IMG/VR virus record: IMGVR_UViG_3300010885_072353
Location: 1-47,440 of that record
DNA: 47,440 nt
Origin: a virus
Strand: one strand, 5' to 3'
Positions 8,401 through 15,928 of the stretch are shown here, piece after piece. The stretch's first letter is position 1; every line of letters starts with the position of its first letter. Under the pieces are notes generated by a model. It searched no databases and was not told the origin of the DNA. It saw only the letters and a program-made list of their open reading frames with translations. Both the position numbers and the translations under genes were made by a program.

Positions 8401-9572
8401 TGTCCATTACCATTATCATATGCAATACCGGTCTGCAAATCATAATATGTTTGTCTGCCTACTGTAGCGTTTTCAACACACGAAGAAGAGAGTGGCGGAT
8501 AATTCTTTGTTGTAAAGTTTAAATTATCTTTAAGCGTAATAACATACGGTATATCGGTCTCTTGCCAACTTATATATGGTATGTTAAAATTAGTGGCGGA
8601 GAGAACCCCCTCACCATCAATTCCTGTAGTTGTAATAGAAAGATGATCTACAGGGTTATAGCGCGTCTTTATTGCTGGGAAAACTGCAGGATCTATGTTC
8701 TGAAACCCATAAGGAGGGTAATTGATATAATCAAAGGCGTTTGTTCGTTGAGTGTATTGATCGTGAAATTTTGTATTATCAAGGGTTGCAAATACTATTA
8801 TAGGGTTATTTTTTGTAAGAAGATTTGCTGGGCGATCGTCGGTATACCAAAATTGACAGCTGCCTGTAACACCTGCTAAGACACTGCCTGTATCTGTTGA
8901 ACTACAGATTTGTAATTGATTATTTTGGATATTGACATACACTTCTTTCGTTGATAACTGCATGCTGTCGATATCAATATATTCATCGACGCCGTTAATA
9001 GCAGTTAATGTATAAAAACGACTTAGTGATCGTAAGTGCTCCCACTTATCCTGTCGAGTTGCTGCTACATAATTATAATCACCACGTGCACCTGAAGCAT
9101 ATAAATTAATAGTGTACCCTGTAGCGCTAAGTGCCTGATGACTTTGCCAACTAAAATACGCATTAAGAGTGAGTGGGTCGATTAATTGACCGGCAGGTAT
9201 ATCATAAACAAGACTCTTGTGATCTGTAAATGCAATTTGCGTAGAAATAAAATCAAATACCTCAACTGTTGTTATAAAGGTACTATCGTAAGCATTACCG
9301 TAGTTATCAAAAATAGTTAGCGTTACATTATATCTACCTGGCCATTCATATGTATGTGTGGGAATTAAATCGGTTGAATATGACCCATCACCGAAGTCCC
9401 AACGCAAGGTATTATTAGATATTATTGTCGATCCTGACAGAATAGGAGAGGTGCTAAAATCAGGCTTAAAAGTAAGCGATGCTATATCAAGTGTAAACGT
9501 AGAGAGTGTATGATTACCGGTTTGATCGACAACGTCGAAGTAAAGGTATGTGTAATTAAGCTTAGTTGCCAT
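5427..9572 (-). CDS. Multi-domain baseplate adhesin: PKD, beta-propeller, CBM-like
   Basis: This 1381-residue protein is a mosaic. Residues about 25-105 form a PKD (Ig-like) domain, with WDFGDG at 58-63 and HTYEWPGRYNVTLTIFD at 73-89. From about 490 to 810 there are repeated blade-like units (NNVWITY, NSNVWITA, QNAWVIQ, NNIWVIN), typical of NHL or Vgb-type beta-propellers. About 870-1030 is a beta-sandwich ending in VFVWGGQVEKS, like the carbohydrate-binding-like domains of other phage structural proteins. About 1090-1381 has a helical segment (DKQVFFEQFLGVILGD) that may dock to the baseplate. The gene follows gp6 and has a real Shine-Dalgarno AAGGAG (9581-9586), unlike most genes here. Function is inferred as a surface-exposed wedge or receptor-binding part. 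Confidence 0.65.
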   Translation of the reverse strand: MATKLNYTYLYFDVVDQTGNHTLSTFTLDIASLTFKPDFSTSPILSGSTIISNNTLRWDFGDGSYSTDLIPTHTYEWPGRYNVTLTIFDNYGNAYDSTFITTVEVFDFISTQIAFTDHKSLVYDIPAGQLIDPLTLNAYFSWQSHQALSATGYTINLYASGARGDYNYVAATRQDKWEHLRSLSRFYTLTAINGVDEYIDIDSMQLSTKEVYVNIQNNQLQICSSTDTGSVLAGVTGSCQFWYTDDRPANLLTKNNPIIVFATLDNTKFHDQYTQRTNAFDYINYPPYGFQNIDPAVFPAIKTRYNPVDHLSITTTGIDGEGVLSATNFNIPYISWQETDIPYVITLKDNLNFTTKNYPPLSSSCVENATVGRQTYYDLQTGIAYDNGNGQYLPLSGVTFYEDFVPEAPQSMGAFYKGYFRASVPSYNCVLTASMNVLDPAYYHKDSIVSWIAIPQYNSALRLIRQENIDGYTGATTISFLDTPSSELNVGNNRNIYSIAVAPSGSTADSDYETWFADSVNDQIVKYDVYGNALPVYYTTSQSGSSTPVYKFALSAMPTLVNNIVSYVDYRSTASNDVSSYAAPSNMSIDLSNNLWVTLADSGSAIKIDTLNGYVTTVAAPDSIYTAPTGIDTTYGESSLILPTSIDTDINNNVWITYNNPNFSCLVKYQGTNNNNTAANILTAINFPDNISPEEVHVDRNSNVWITATNHNSKGVSLNDRNDYLYKYDNNGNLLISLSGFKQIGNIAIDGDQNAWVIQGIETLTKVDGVTYQRSDYTAGIGKNTTDYICSIGGITCDTSNNIWVINNFDKAIYVFNPITIDPANFNPAYTLPLTFPTTSLPPVTAYDLSLLPGSNLSYPSILTNRATVNDPGFVYGYTTALTAGTAPDWTNTATRLVGSGYANFNQYNILTNATYTPYTASVYVSTSATNNSILRLSLQGSNAVAAYADFNTTTKFVSASTQGSGVSALSATASYTGIRDWYRVSITGTFSAASTYFGIVVNNPTAPIDVFVWGGQVEKSATMNNFVPTTTASVLSSYTTPRIYNVPVDQYSDGLQEFQAIGDWNGYNWLNKYAAPVSTIRTITGASSLFNIYPGTGEFGIMKINENWDASGYYKSLRFQETMLDKQVFFEQFLGVILGDAEAQPYELGKTVYEKIANFVDNNSDVDKVNINQLISFCRELTVDFERHNYTLPSQIQRLVDLLSIKQSVLWGRPNTYALNFDSRGTTIANNTYGINLSSIIDITTGLITNGTPIVAYELFSGTYKVVNTNYIGTDTSMYGVPIPLSAYSPDWGWGLVAPDNVTGTAISSYYNFYNYNPVQDNTYYNNIIDWNNPLTTLTPFNSSYNTWSSDNGIIQNAISYELSKGYRLFTSAVNIAYNS

Positions 9573-9580
9573 TTACTATA

Positions 9581-9586
9581 CTCCTT
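9581..9586 (-). promoter_or_regulatory. Strong Shine-Dalgarno AAGGAG within an operon
   Basis: AAGGAG on the minus strand lies 8 bases before ATG 9572 and overlaps the stop of the gp6 gene. It is one of the few clear ribosome binding sites in the window and belongs to an operon-internal gene without a late box. Confidence 0.8.
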
Positions 9587-11450
9587 AAGTTAGTGACTGT
9601 ATTGACGGCGTTATAACGTCTATATTATTAATAAAGTTATTCGCGTTCGCTAGATATGGAAATTTATAATATGGTAATGGTACATTCTGTGTATGCGTTT
9701 TAATATCGTTAAACGGATACACAGGATTATAAATTAATAAGCTTATACCTGGCGTTGTATGTAGTGTACCGGTATTGTCTGTATACTGTGTAGTCACGCT
9801 ATTGACACCGTCTATAAGTAAAATATCATTGTTTAATTTCGCTATATCTATAAGAAGTCCGAGATTGTCAAGAGTTGTGGCAAAATAATTTTTGATAATA
9901 TTAGCTGCTTGCTGCTTGATGGAAGCAGCATCTAATTTAGATGTAATATCTCTTGTAATCACAAGTCTCGTTGTTTTTGCAACATCTGCAGTAATAGTAG
10001 TACCTGATACATTGACGCCGAGAGCTACTTCAACATAAACGGGGTCGTTAATTATAATTTCTGCTGTTGTAAGCTTACTGCTCTGCAAATCGTTAATGAT
10101 AAGCTGTTTTTGAGAGCTATTGAGATAACTTATTCGTGTTGTTAGAGATGTTGTCTTGACAAGTTTTGGTACAGCGTAAATATAAACGTTGTTAAAGTTT
10201 GTTGTGTCGGCAAATTTTACCTGGTTAAAGAGTATACGTGATTGGGTACTAGGTGCAGTAACACCGAGATCAAAATAGTACTTCAAATGCCCTGAAATAT
10301 AGTCCCAATTGCTAACGCATTGCGATGAAGCAATAATATTACTATAATTCTTATCAACATATGTCTTAAAGTCATCGGGTGTTATTAATCGGTATTGGCT
10401 TCTAAATGTATTGGGTGCGTTGAGCTTTATACTTTCTGTGTTTTCAGCGGCAATAAAGTTTGTCGACGCATCTGTATTAGAGAAAGTAATATTCTTAGCT
10501 TGCGTTCTAGTAATAACATTCAAATTACTTGATATAATATCTTTAGTAATTGCGTTGTATTTTGCTGTGCTAAAAAAGGTTAACGGTTGAGCATTTAATA
10601 CCCCGGGCCCGACTTGACCCTTCGTGCCGTTTGATTGTAGATAGTACACAGCTACCTGATCACCGGGATTAAGTTGCTGACCGGTGACGCTATTACCAAA
10701 TTTAATTTCATAGCGGCCATTTTCATTTAGGCGAATTTCATATCTCTGCGAATTTGACTTTTCTAAAAATAGAGATTGCGTTGAAAGCCATTGCTTCCAT
10801 TTAGCATTAGCATCAGTACCACTCTTCACATATACATCAATATTAAAGTGATCGATGATAATATTTTGACCGTTAGTGTCAACAACTGTTAGTGTCAATA
10901 CCTCAAACGGCGCACCATATGCAAAGTATGTTGGGTACTCGGTATATGTACCTTGATATAGGAGGTTATTATCCTGAAGATCAGTTATAGCTGCTACCGT
11001 ACCCACTGTATTGGCATATGTAAATGTGGTATCACGGTTAAAGGAGTAATTAGTGCCATTTAAACTAAAAAACGAGTATCTAGGAATAGTATAAGTACCG
11101 GGTTGTAATTCAATATTACTTGTAGCCTTAAATGGTAGAATCGGTGTCTGATACCCAATAGGGCGGTAACCAATTAGTTTAACGATTTTGTTAATATTTT
11201 CGTATAACTCAGCTGTTGTAAAAGTACTCTCAGCGCTTGTTCTGTTTAGATAAAATAAAAGGACATGATATGCGTAGGCAATAATATCAATAATTGATGA
11301 TAGATTGCTTCCCTCGTATTGTTGATCGGTATACGCGTTGGTGGAGTTTAATCTCGCAATAACAAGATTTTTTAAACTCAAAGCATCAAACGCTGCATAA
11401 GCATTTGCTGGTAAATTAAAGTCGTTAAATTGATTGTTATTTGTTGCCAT
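9585..11450 (-). CDS. gp6: Baseplate wedge protein gp6 (baseplate J-like)
   Basis: The 621-residue product has the layout of T4 gp6 (660 residues), the protein that dimerises to form the inner ring of the baseplate and joins neighbouring wedges. The N-terminus has the wedge pattern DQQYEGSNLSSIIDIIAYA followed by LFYLNRTSAESTF and GYRPIGYQTP, as in gp6 and baseplate J proteins. A middle beta region contains YEIKFGNSVTGQQLNPGD, and the C-terminal half has a ferredoxin-like baseplate J region. It starts 4 bases after the stop of gp25, as expected for a wedge operon, and has no own late box, so it is probably read from the gp25 promoter. No oddities apart from divergence. Confidence 0.9.
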   Translation of the reverse strand: MATNNNQFNDFNLPANAYAAFDALSLKNLVIARLNSTNAYTDQQYEGSNLSSIIDIIAYAYHVLLFYLNRTSAESTFTTAELYENINKIVKLIGYRPIGYQTPILPFKATSNIELQPGTYTIPRYSFFSLNGTNYSFNRDTTFTYANTVGTVAAITDLQDNNLLYQGTYTEYPTYFAYGAPFEVLTLTVVDTNGQNIIIDHFNIDVYVKSGTDANAKWKQWLSTQSLFLEKSNSQRYEIRLNENGRYEIKFGNSVTGQQLNPGDQVAVYYLQSNGTKGQVGPGVLNAQPLTFFSTAKYNAITKDIISSNLNVITRTQAKNITFSNTDASTNFIAAENTESIKLNAPNTFRSQYRLITPDDFKTYVDKNYSNIIASSQCVSNWDYISGHLKYYFDLGVTAPSTQSRILFNQVKFADTTNFNNVYIYAVPKLVKTTSLTTRISYLNSSQKQLIINDLQSSKLTTAEIIINDPVYVEVALGVNVSGTTITADVAKTTRLVITRDITSKLDAASIKQQAANIIKNYFATTLDNLGLLIDIAKLNNDILLIDGVNSVTTQYTDNTGTLHTTPGISLLIYNPVYPFNDIKTHTQNVPLPYYKFPYLANANNFINNIDVITPSIQSLT

Positions 11451-11453
11451 ATA

Positions 11454-11960
11454 TTAGAAAGTAAAGAGGAAGCCTGAAGTACTTAATACACCACCGAAAT
11501 GATAACTAGTGGGACCGAGTGTAGGTACTAAAATTGCTAACGTTACTGTATATTGATTATCTTCTGGTTGAGCAATGACTACAACTTTTTGAAGCGATAC
11601 TCGTGGTTCAAATGTTGTTATGCCATAGACAATTTGATTGCCAATCACATTAGCTATATCTTCCGTACAAGCTTCGAATACATACTGTGTTAGATTTAAT
11701 CCAAAATAGGGATTGAGTATCTTCTGACCGGGTATTGTAGTGAATAGATTTACTAGTGAATTTTTAATAGCTCCTAAATCATAGTCTGCCACGATATCGA
11801 TGATTTCTTGATTATGAAGCAATTGATCGTGCTGTGTATATGCGCCGAAGGGAGGATTATAATAAACCGGTGTAAAATCTAGATGTAAATCATTGTATTT
11901 GTAGCCTTTCTTTGACTTTAAAGGCTGATCAGATAATGAATTTAGCTTAATAGTTGCCAC
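11454..11960 (-). CDS. gp25: Baseplate wedge protein gp25 (lysozyme-like family)
   Basis: The 168-residue product matches the gp25/GPW family of wedge proteins that initiate sheath polymerisation at the baseplate. The core IKNSLVNLFTTIPGQKILNP, then YFGLNLTQYVFEA, is the family signature. T4 gp25 has 132 residues; the extra length here is an N-terminal extension of about 45 residues. The start is GTG at 11960, decided by the late box 5 bases upstream. It heads the block gp25, gp6, 1381-residue and 1075-residue proteins, in the same order as wedge genes in other T4-like phages. Confidence 0.9.
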   Translation of the reverse strand: MATIKLNSLSDQPLKSKKGYKYNDLHLDFTPVYYNPPFGAYTQHDQLLHNQEIIDIVADYDLGAIKNSLVNLFTTIPGQKILNPYFGLNLTQYVFEACTEDIANVIGNQIVYGITTFEPRVSLQKVVVIAQPEDNQYTVTLAILVPTLGPTSYHFGGVLSTSGFLFTF

Positions 11961-11965
11961 ATTTA

Positions 11966-11973
11966 TATTTATT
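11966..11973 (-). promoter_or_regulatory. T4-type late promoter box AATAAATA for gp25
   Basis: AATAAATA on the minus strand lies exactly 5 bases before GTG 11960, predicting a leaderless GTG-start transcript for the wedge operon. Confidence 0.7.
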
Positions 11974-12015
11974 ATAGTTTAAACGTTTCAATGATTGGTT
12001 TATTACACCTTGGAC

Positions 12016-12023
12016 AATAAATA
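12016..12023 (+). promoter_or_regulatory. T4-type late promoter box AATAAATA
   Basis: AATAAATA lies 7 bases before ATG 12031, so the leader would be about 2 bases. It is divergent from the gp25 promoter 42 bases away. Confidence 0.6.
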
Positions 12024-12030
12024 ATAATAG

Positions 12031-12630
12031 ATGAAAAAGCGTTTTATATCTTTGTATGAGAGTTGGTTAGATAGAAGTAACCACAGTAGCTATCTTGTGG
12101 GTGATATTGTAGAGTTTAAACCCGACGCATTAAAGCATCCATTCTTTAAGACGCAAGCTGACGCTATTTTAGATACAGTAAAGGCATTAATCGATTCTGG
12201 TGATACTTTAAGAGTCACGAACGTGATTAATAAGCGACCTGCTGTTATGGGTACAGGTAATCCTGATGATGTGGGCCCTGACTTTACTGTAGAGGTTAGT
12301 GCGGATACGGGCGGTGGTCGATTAGGAAATAGTGCAGTTGTGCCTACAGCAATGCTTAAGAGAATTAAAGTAGAGCCTAATCTTGAACCTGTACCCGATA
12401 AACGCAAATATGATAACAGGGTTAAAATTAAGCCAGAGGTTGTGAAGGATGAAGCTGAAGAAGTTCCTTTTTATTCTCCAGCTCGTACACGCACATCTGA
12501 TCTTGGTAATGGTAAGCTATCACCAGGTGATCGGTCGCTTAAAAACGTTAATATAAAGATCCCTGCTTCGCCTGCTAAAGGTGCTGCTGACCCTGCTTCC
12601 TATACAGCAGCTTATCTACCTAAAGCTTAA
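12031..12630 (+). CDS. Candidate internal head protein with targeting peptide
   Basis: The 199-residue, Pro- and Lys-rich product begins MKKRFISLYESWLDR. LYE-S at residues 8-11 matches the (L/I)xE site cut by T4-type prohead proteases, and the preceding basic amphipathic stretch resembles T4 internal-protein targeting peptides. Residues 20-115 look like a compact beta domain (YLVGDIVEF, then ALIDSGDTLRVTNVI), like small KOW/SH3-type barrels. The C-terminal third is disordered and ends SYTAAYLPKA. The gene is alone on the plus strand with its own late promoter, and its last 11 bases overlap the convergent end of the clamp loader. Function is unproven; packaging in the head is inferred. Confidence 0.6.
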   Translation: MKKRFISLYESWLDRSNHSSYLVGDIVEFKPDALKHPFFKTQADAILDTVKALIDSGDTLRVTNVINKRPAVMGTGNPDDVGPDFTVEVSADTGGGRLGNSAVVPTAMLKRIKVEPNLEPVPDKRKYDNRVKIKPEVVKDEAEEVPFYSPARTRTSDLGNGKLSPGDRSLKNVNIKIPASPAKGAADPASYTAAYLPKA

Positions 12631-13552
12631 TATCAGAAAGCTGAATAAGACAAGCGTAGCAGTTAAGCTCCTGATCAACACTAAAAGCACTTCGGTGTAG
12701 GTATTCTGCTATAGCTAGTAAATACAATCTTTTTAAATCAGGGTTTGTCTCTGTATCATCAATATAGTTAAATAGATTACGTAAGAGTGTGACATAATCA
12801 GAATTAAAGGTGTGTTCACTTTCAATTAAAGCCTTACGAAGCGTTTCGACATTATGGTTCTTTACCTCTCTAAAGATCAATTCAAGTACTTTATTATTCT
12901 TAGTATCATTCAATACAAGCTTACCCGTCGATGAAAATTTTTGTAACTCATTAATACATTTACGTAAATCAGGATACGTACTCTTAATAAACTCAACAAG
13001 TCTTACTTTCTGATCGTCGGCAATATTAATCTTTTCCTGCTTTAAAATACTAGCACATCTCTTTACAGCTAAATCTAGGGGTGGTGTAAGATCAAAGCTC
13101 TGGCACCGGCTTTGAAGCGCAGGTATAATTCTGTATTTGTAGTTCGCTGTAAGAATAAAGCGAGTAATACCTGCAAACTCTTCCATTGTATTTCTCAGTG
13201 CACGTTGAGCATCGATAGACAGACCATCACACTCGTCAAGGATAATGACTTTGATCTTACCATCGATGCTCATTGTTTGTGCAAAGTTAACTACCTTATG
13301 ACGTATAATATCAATACCGTTTTCATCGGAAGCGTTAATGTAAAGATATTGACAATTAAGGATATCGTTTACAATAATTTTAGCTGCAGAGGTCTTACCA
13401 ATACCTGCAGCGCCTGTAAACAGGAGATTCGGGATCTCTTCCTTATCTCTAAACGCAGCTAATGACTCTTTTATGAAAGCTGAGCTAATAAAATCGTTAA
13501 ACGTTTTCGGGCGATACTTTTCAACCCAAATATTATTAAAATTATAATTCAT
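12620..13552 (-). CDS. gp44: Clamp loader ATPase subunit gp44
   Basis: The 310-residue AAA+ ATPase corresponds to T4 gp44 (319 residues), which with gp62 opens the gp45 ring and loads it on DNA. The N-terminus WVEKYRPKTFNDF is the RFC/gp44 signature; Walker A is GAAGIGKTS (47-55), Walker B is ILDECD (104-109), and SRC (148-150) holds the trans-acting arginine finger. The start overlaps the dUTPase stop as TAATG, so translation is coupled to dut. The gp62 partner is not in this window. It sits in a small replication island inside late structural genes. Confidence 0.95.
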   Translation of the reverse strand: MNYNFNNIWVEKYRPKTFNDFISSAFIKESLAAFRDKEEIPNLLFTGAAGIGKTSAAKIIVNDILNCQYLYINASDENGIDIIRHKVVNFAQTMSIDGKIKVIILDECDGLSIDAQRALRNTMEEFAGITRFILTANYKYRIIPALQSRCQSFDLTPPLDLAVKRCASILKQEKINIADDQKVRLVEFIKSTYPDLRKCINELQKFSSTGKLVLNDTKNNKVLELIFREVKNHNVETLRKALIESEHTFNSDYVTLLRNLFNYIDDTETNPDLKRLYLLAIAEYLHRSAFSVDQELNCYACLIQLSDIKL

Positions 13553-14001
13553 TATCTACCAGAAGATCCAAAGCCCTTTTCACCGCGATCCGATACTTCT
13601 ACCTTACCCCATTCTACCGGCATATGTATGGCGAAGTAAATAACAAACTGAGCAATGCGATCACCTGCTTTGACACTATAATCGATATCGGTGTTATTGT
13701 ATAATTTAATGCCAGCGTCACCGCGATATGCGTTATCAATAATGCCAGGATGTGCTGAAATACCGTACTTAAATCCAAGTCCCGATCGGCTCTCAACCTT
13801 AACCCAATATCCTTCAGGGATATAAGCAAACTTTAACCCTACACCGACAACAGCGCTTCCACGTGCTGGTATCACAGCGTCCTCCACGCTATAAACATCG
13901 TAGCCCGTGTCGGACTCGTGATTCTTAGTCGGAAGCTTAGCAAGGTCGTGAGTCTTTTCGAACCTTAAAATAGGAAGATATTGAAGATTAGGATCAGTCA
14001 T
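13552..14001 (-). CDS. dut: dUTPase
   Basis: The 149-residue product is a trimeric-type dUTPase, which hydrolyses dUTP to dUMP and pyrophosphate, keeping uracil out of DNA and feeding dTMP synthesis. All five motifs are present: DTGYD (31-35), RSGLG (72-76), GIIDNAYRGD (86-95), GDRIAQFV (113-120) and the mobile C-terminal arm RGEKGFGSSG (139-148). Length is normal for the family. It is followed by gp44 with a TAATG overlap and preceded by an early-type promoter, so both should be expressed early despite the late neighbourhood. Confidence 0.97.
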   Translation of the reverse strand: MTDPNLQYLPILRFEKTHDLAKLPTKNHESDTGYDVYSVEDAVIPARGSAVVGVGLKFAYIPEGYWVKVESRSGLGFKYGISAHPGIIDNAYRGDAGIKLYNNTDIDYSVKAGDRIAQFVIYFAIHMPVEWGKVEVSDRGEKGFGSSGR

Positions 14002-14007
14002 ATCTCT

Positions 14008-14035
14008 ATAATAATATACCTTTAATTAAAATCAA
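14008..14035 (-). promoter_or_regulatory. Early sigma70-like promoter for dut-gp44
   Basis: On the minus strand TTGATT (14030-14035), a 16-base spacer and TATTAT (14008-14013) precede ATG 14001. Hexamers and spacer match those upstream of gp32, gp45, uvsX and the amidotransferase. Confidence 0.6.
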
Positions 14036-14057
14036 CACGGGATAAGTAATTGACAGT

Positions 14058-14525
14058 ATGGATGACCAGTTAAACGATGAAGTAGGTACGTTGCTCGATC
14101 AGTTACAAGCAGTTAACACGAAAGTTGAGCATGTGCGACAGGAAAGAGATCCTCTTACAAAGGAGGGCCTTGAGAAATTTACTATTGAAAAGGGTGGAGA
14201 GCTTGTACAGGATGCTCTTGAAATGATAGCTACAGTAAAAGATTTTATTATTTCAGCACCAAATGCAGAAGACGTTGAAGCTTTAGCAGGTCTCATTAAA
14301 GCCGCTTCTTCAGCCATCGACTCTCTTAATCACTTAACGGTAGCAGATAAAAGATCCGATACATCCATTAAGCTTAAAGAAATGGACATTGCTTCAAGAA
14401 AAGAATTACAACAAGCAGATAATACGAACAAACTCCTTGCAACGAGAGAAGAAATCTTTAAAATGCTTGTTGATAAAACTAAGCCAATTGAAGCTGAAAT
14501 TGTAGAAGATAAACGTATATCTTAA
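14058..14525 (+). CDS. Candidate terminase small subunit (gp16-like)
   Basis: The 155-residue product is almost wholly helical and highly charged. Its centre, from ELVQDALEMIATVKDFI through SAPNAEDVEALAGLIKAAS to SIDSLNHLTV-like helices, resembles the helical hairpin of T4 gp16-type small terminases, including the short turn in which gp16 family members have a Pro-Arg before the second helix. Small terminases form rings that regulate packaging by gp17. T4 gp16 has 164 residues. The assignment is by pattern only. The gene is the lone plus-strand gene here, starts 56 bases from dut on the other strand, and its end overlaps the convergent 467-residue gene by 4 bases. A coiled-coil scaffold-type protein is the alternative. 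Confidence 0.4.
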   Translation: MDDQLNDEVGTLLDQLQAVNTKVEHVRQERDPLTKEGLEKFTIEKGGELVQDALEMIATVKDFIISAPNAEDVEALAGLIKAASSAIDSLNHLTVADKRSDTSIKLKEMDIASRKELQQADNTNKLLATREEIFKMLVDKTKPIEAEIVEDKRIS

Positions 14526-15925
14526 TATACTCTAGTAACTTTCGCACCAGGGCTAAATCCTTTAAATCCAGGGTCACTAGTTGGGGCACTTGCCAGGGCT
14601 GCTGCACGATCAGCGGCTGTAACTTTTACATTCGCCATAGAAGCAGCATGTGCATTAGCTTGATCTAGTATTTTTTGGCTCTCTGCATTACCAGCAAATC
14701 CACCATCAGCAGTTGGTGTTGCGCCACCGGGGCTATTGCCTGCAGTACCAGATTTAACACTGCCTTCAGAGTTCGGATTACTATCGCAAGTTGTTATTTC
14801 TTTGATAGCTGCATCAAAAATTTGCTTTGGATCAGGTAAAGATTGAGCAAGTTGCTTAACAATGTCAATTTGATTTTTAATGTTTGAAAGTGTATCTTCA
14901 AAGTCCTTTTTAACTTGTTTGCCGATATCCGAAATTTCATCTCTAACGTTTGCAAATGCCTTACTAACAGCTCCTCCTAAATCAAATCCTTTAAAGATAT
15001 CAGTTATTGATCCCGGGAAACCTGCAGGTATGGTGAGAGTTGGTAGTTTGAAGTTACAAACAAGCGCTTTAACTTGTTTTTCTATATTGATTAAACCGGT
15101 CAGACTCGTCGGTGGTCCGGAATTAGCAATATCAGATGCTAAGCTAAATGCATCACCGAGAGAGCCAAGAGATACGGAAGGCATTCCACCTTGAATGTTC
15201 AATCCTTGTGTTGCGTTTTGTAGTAGCGATGAAGCAGCACCAACTGGGTTTCCGAGAGCCTTGGTTAGATTGGCTGCACCTGGTATATTACCGAGCGCGT
15301 TAGTTGCAACGCTTAAACCTGGTATCTTCGCCATAGCTTGATTTATTTGCGTCTGTGGTATCAAGTTGTTAAGTTGACCAGGAATACCTGCCTGAAGATT
15401 ACTGAATATCTGATTACCATTGAAGCCATTTACAAGACTTGAATAGCTATTAAATCTACTGCCAAGACTATTTGTTACCGCATTAGTACCTGTATTGAAG
15501 ATCTTACCTGCGGCACTCTGTACAGCGGTCGGTGCTTGTTTTTCGACGTGTGTTTTTGCATTGAGATAAGGATCGTTGATAATCTTCGTCTCTAGTGTTA
15601 CAGCAGACAATGAAACTATAGCTTTATACGGTACTTTATTATCTGTAATAATTCTCTTACCAAGATAATCAACAACAATTGACGTACCTTCAATATTAAG
15701 CGAAAACTTTAAAGGTGCTACCATTTGCTTATTACTGTATTTACCTTCTGATCGCACTTGCAAGGCTTGAACACCTTCAGGATTCGGAGTATAAGCGCCT
15801 CCAAGTGCTTGTGATGTTTGCTGAGCAGGTGTGGGTAAGCTACCTAAGCTAGGAGCTAATCCAGGAGCTACAGTATCTAGATTCTGTGCAAACTGACTAT
15901 AACTGCTTGTAAACGGTGTTGCCAT
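14522..15925 (-). CDS. Low-complexity tail/baseplate protein (467 aa)
   Basis: This 467-residue protein is the last gene of the tail operon. Residues about 55-130 form a beta-rich block (APLKFSLNIEGTSIVVDYLG). About 135-300 is Ala-, Gly-, Leu- and Asn-rich with repeated NALGN, LTKALGN-type units. About 300-375 is helical with coiled-coil character (DIGKQVKKDFEDTLSNIKNQ). The tail is Ala-, Gly- and Ser-rich and ends SPGAKVTRVY. I do not recognise the family. It starts 3 bases before the stop-side of the 3D-domain gene with a weak AAAGG 8 bases upstream. Its place directly after hub genes suggests a central baseplate or tail-tip component. Confidence 0.55.
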   Translation of the reverse strand: MATPFTSSYSQFAQNLDTVAPGLAPSLGSLPTPAQQTSQALGGAYTPNPEGVQALQVRSEGKYSNKQMVAPLKFSLNIEGTSIVVDYLGKRIITDNKVPYKAIVSLSAVTLETKIINDPYLNAKTHVEKQAPTAVQSAAGKIFNTGTNAVTNSLGSRFNSYSSLVNGFNGNQIFSNLQAGIPGQLNNLIPQTQINQAMAKIPGLSVATNALGNIPGAANLTKALGNPVGAASSLLQNATQGLNIQGGMPSVSLGSLGDAFSLASDIANSGPPTSLTGLINIEKQVKALVCNFKLPTLTIPAGFPGSITDIFKGFDLGGAVSKAFANVRDEISDIGKQVKKDFEDTLSNIKNQIDIVKQLAQSLPDPKQIFDAAIKEITTCDSNPNSEGSVKSGTAGNSPGGATPTADGGFAGNAESQKILDQANAHAASMANVKVTAADRAAALASAPTSDPGFKGFSPGAKVTRVY

Positions 15926-15928
15926 ATA

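Noticed and set aside
8562-8879. Cys/Ile-rich plus-strand frame opposite the multi-domain baseplate gene
   Set aside because: It lies inside a continuous 1381-residue frame and its composition is that of an antisense shadow.
14050-14055. TTGACA just before the 14058 gene
   Set aside because: It is a perfect -35 hexamer but sits at the start codon, and no -10 follows at the right distance.
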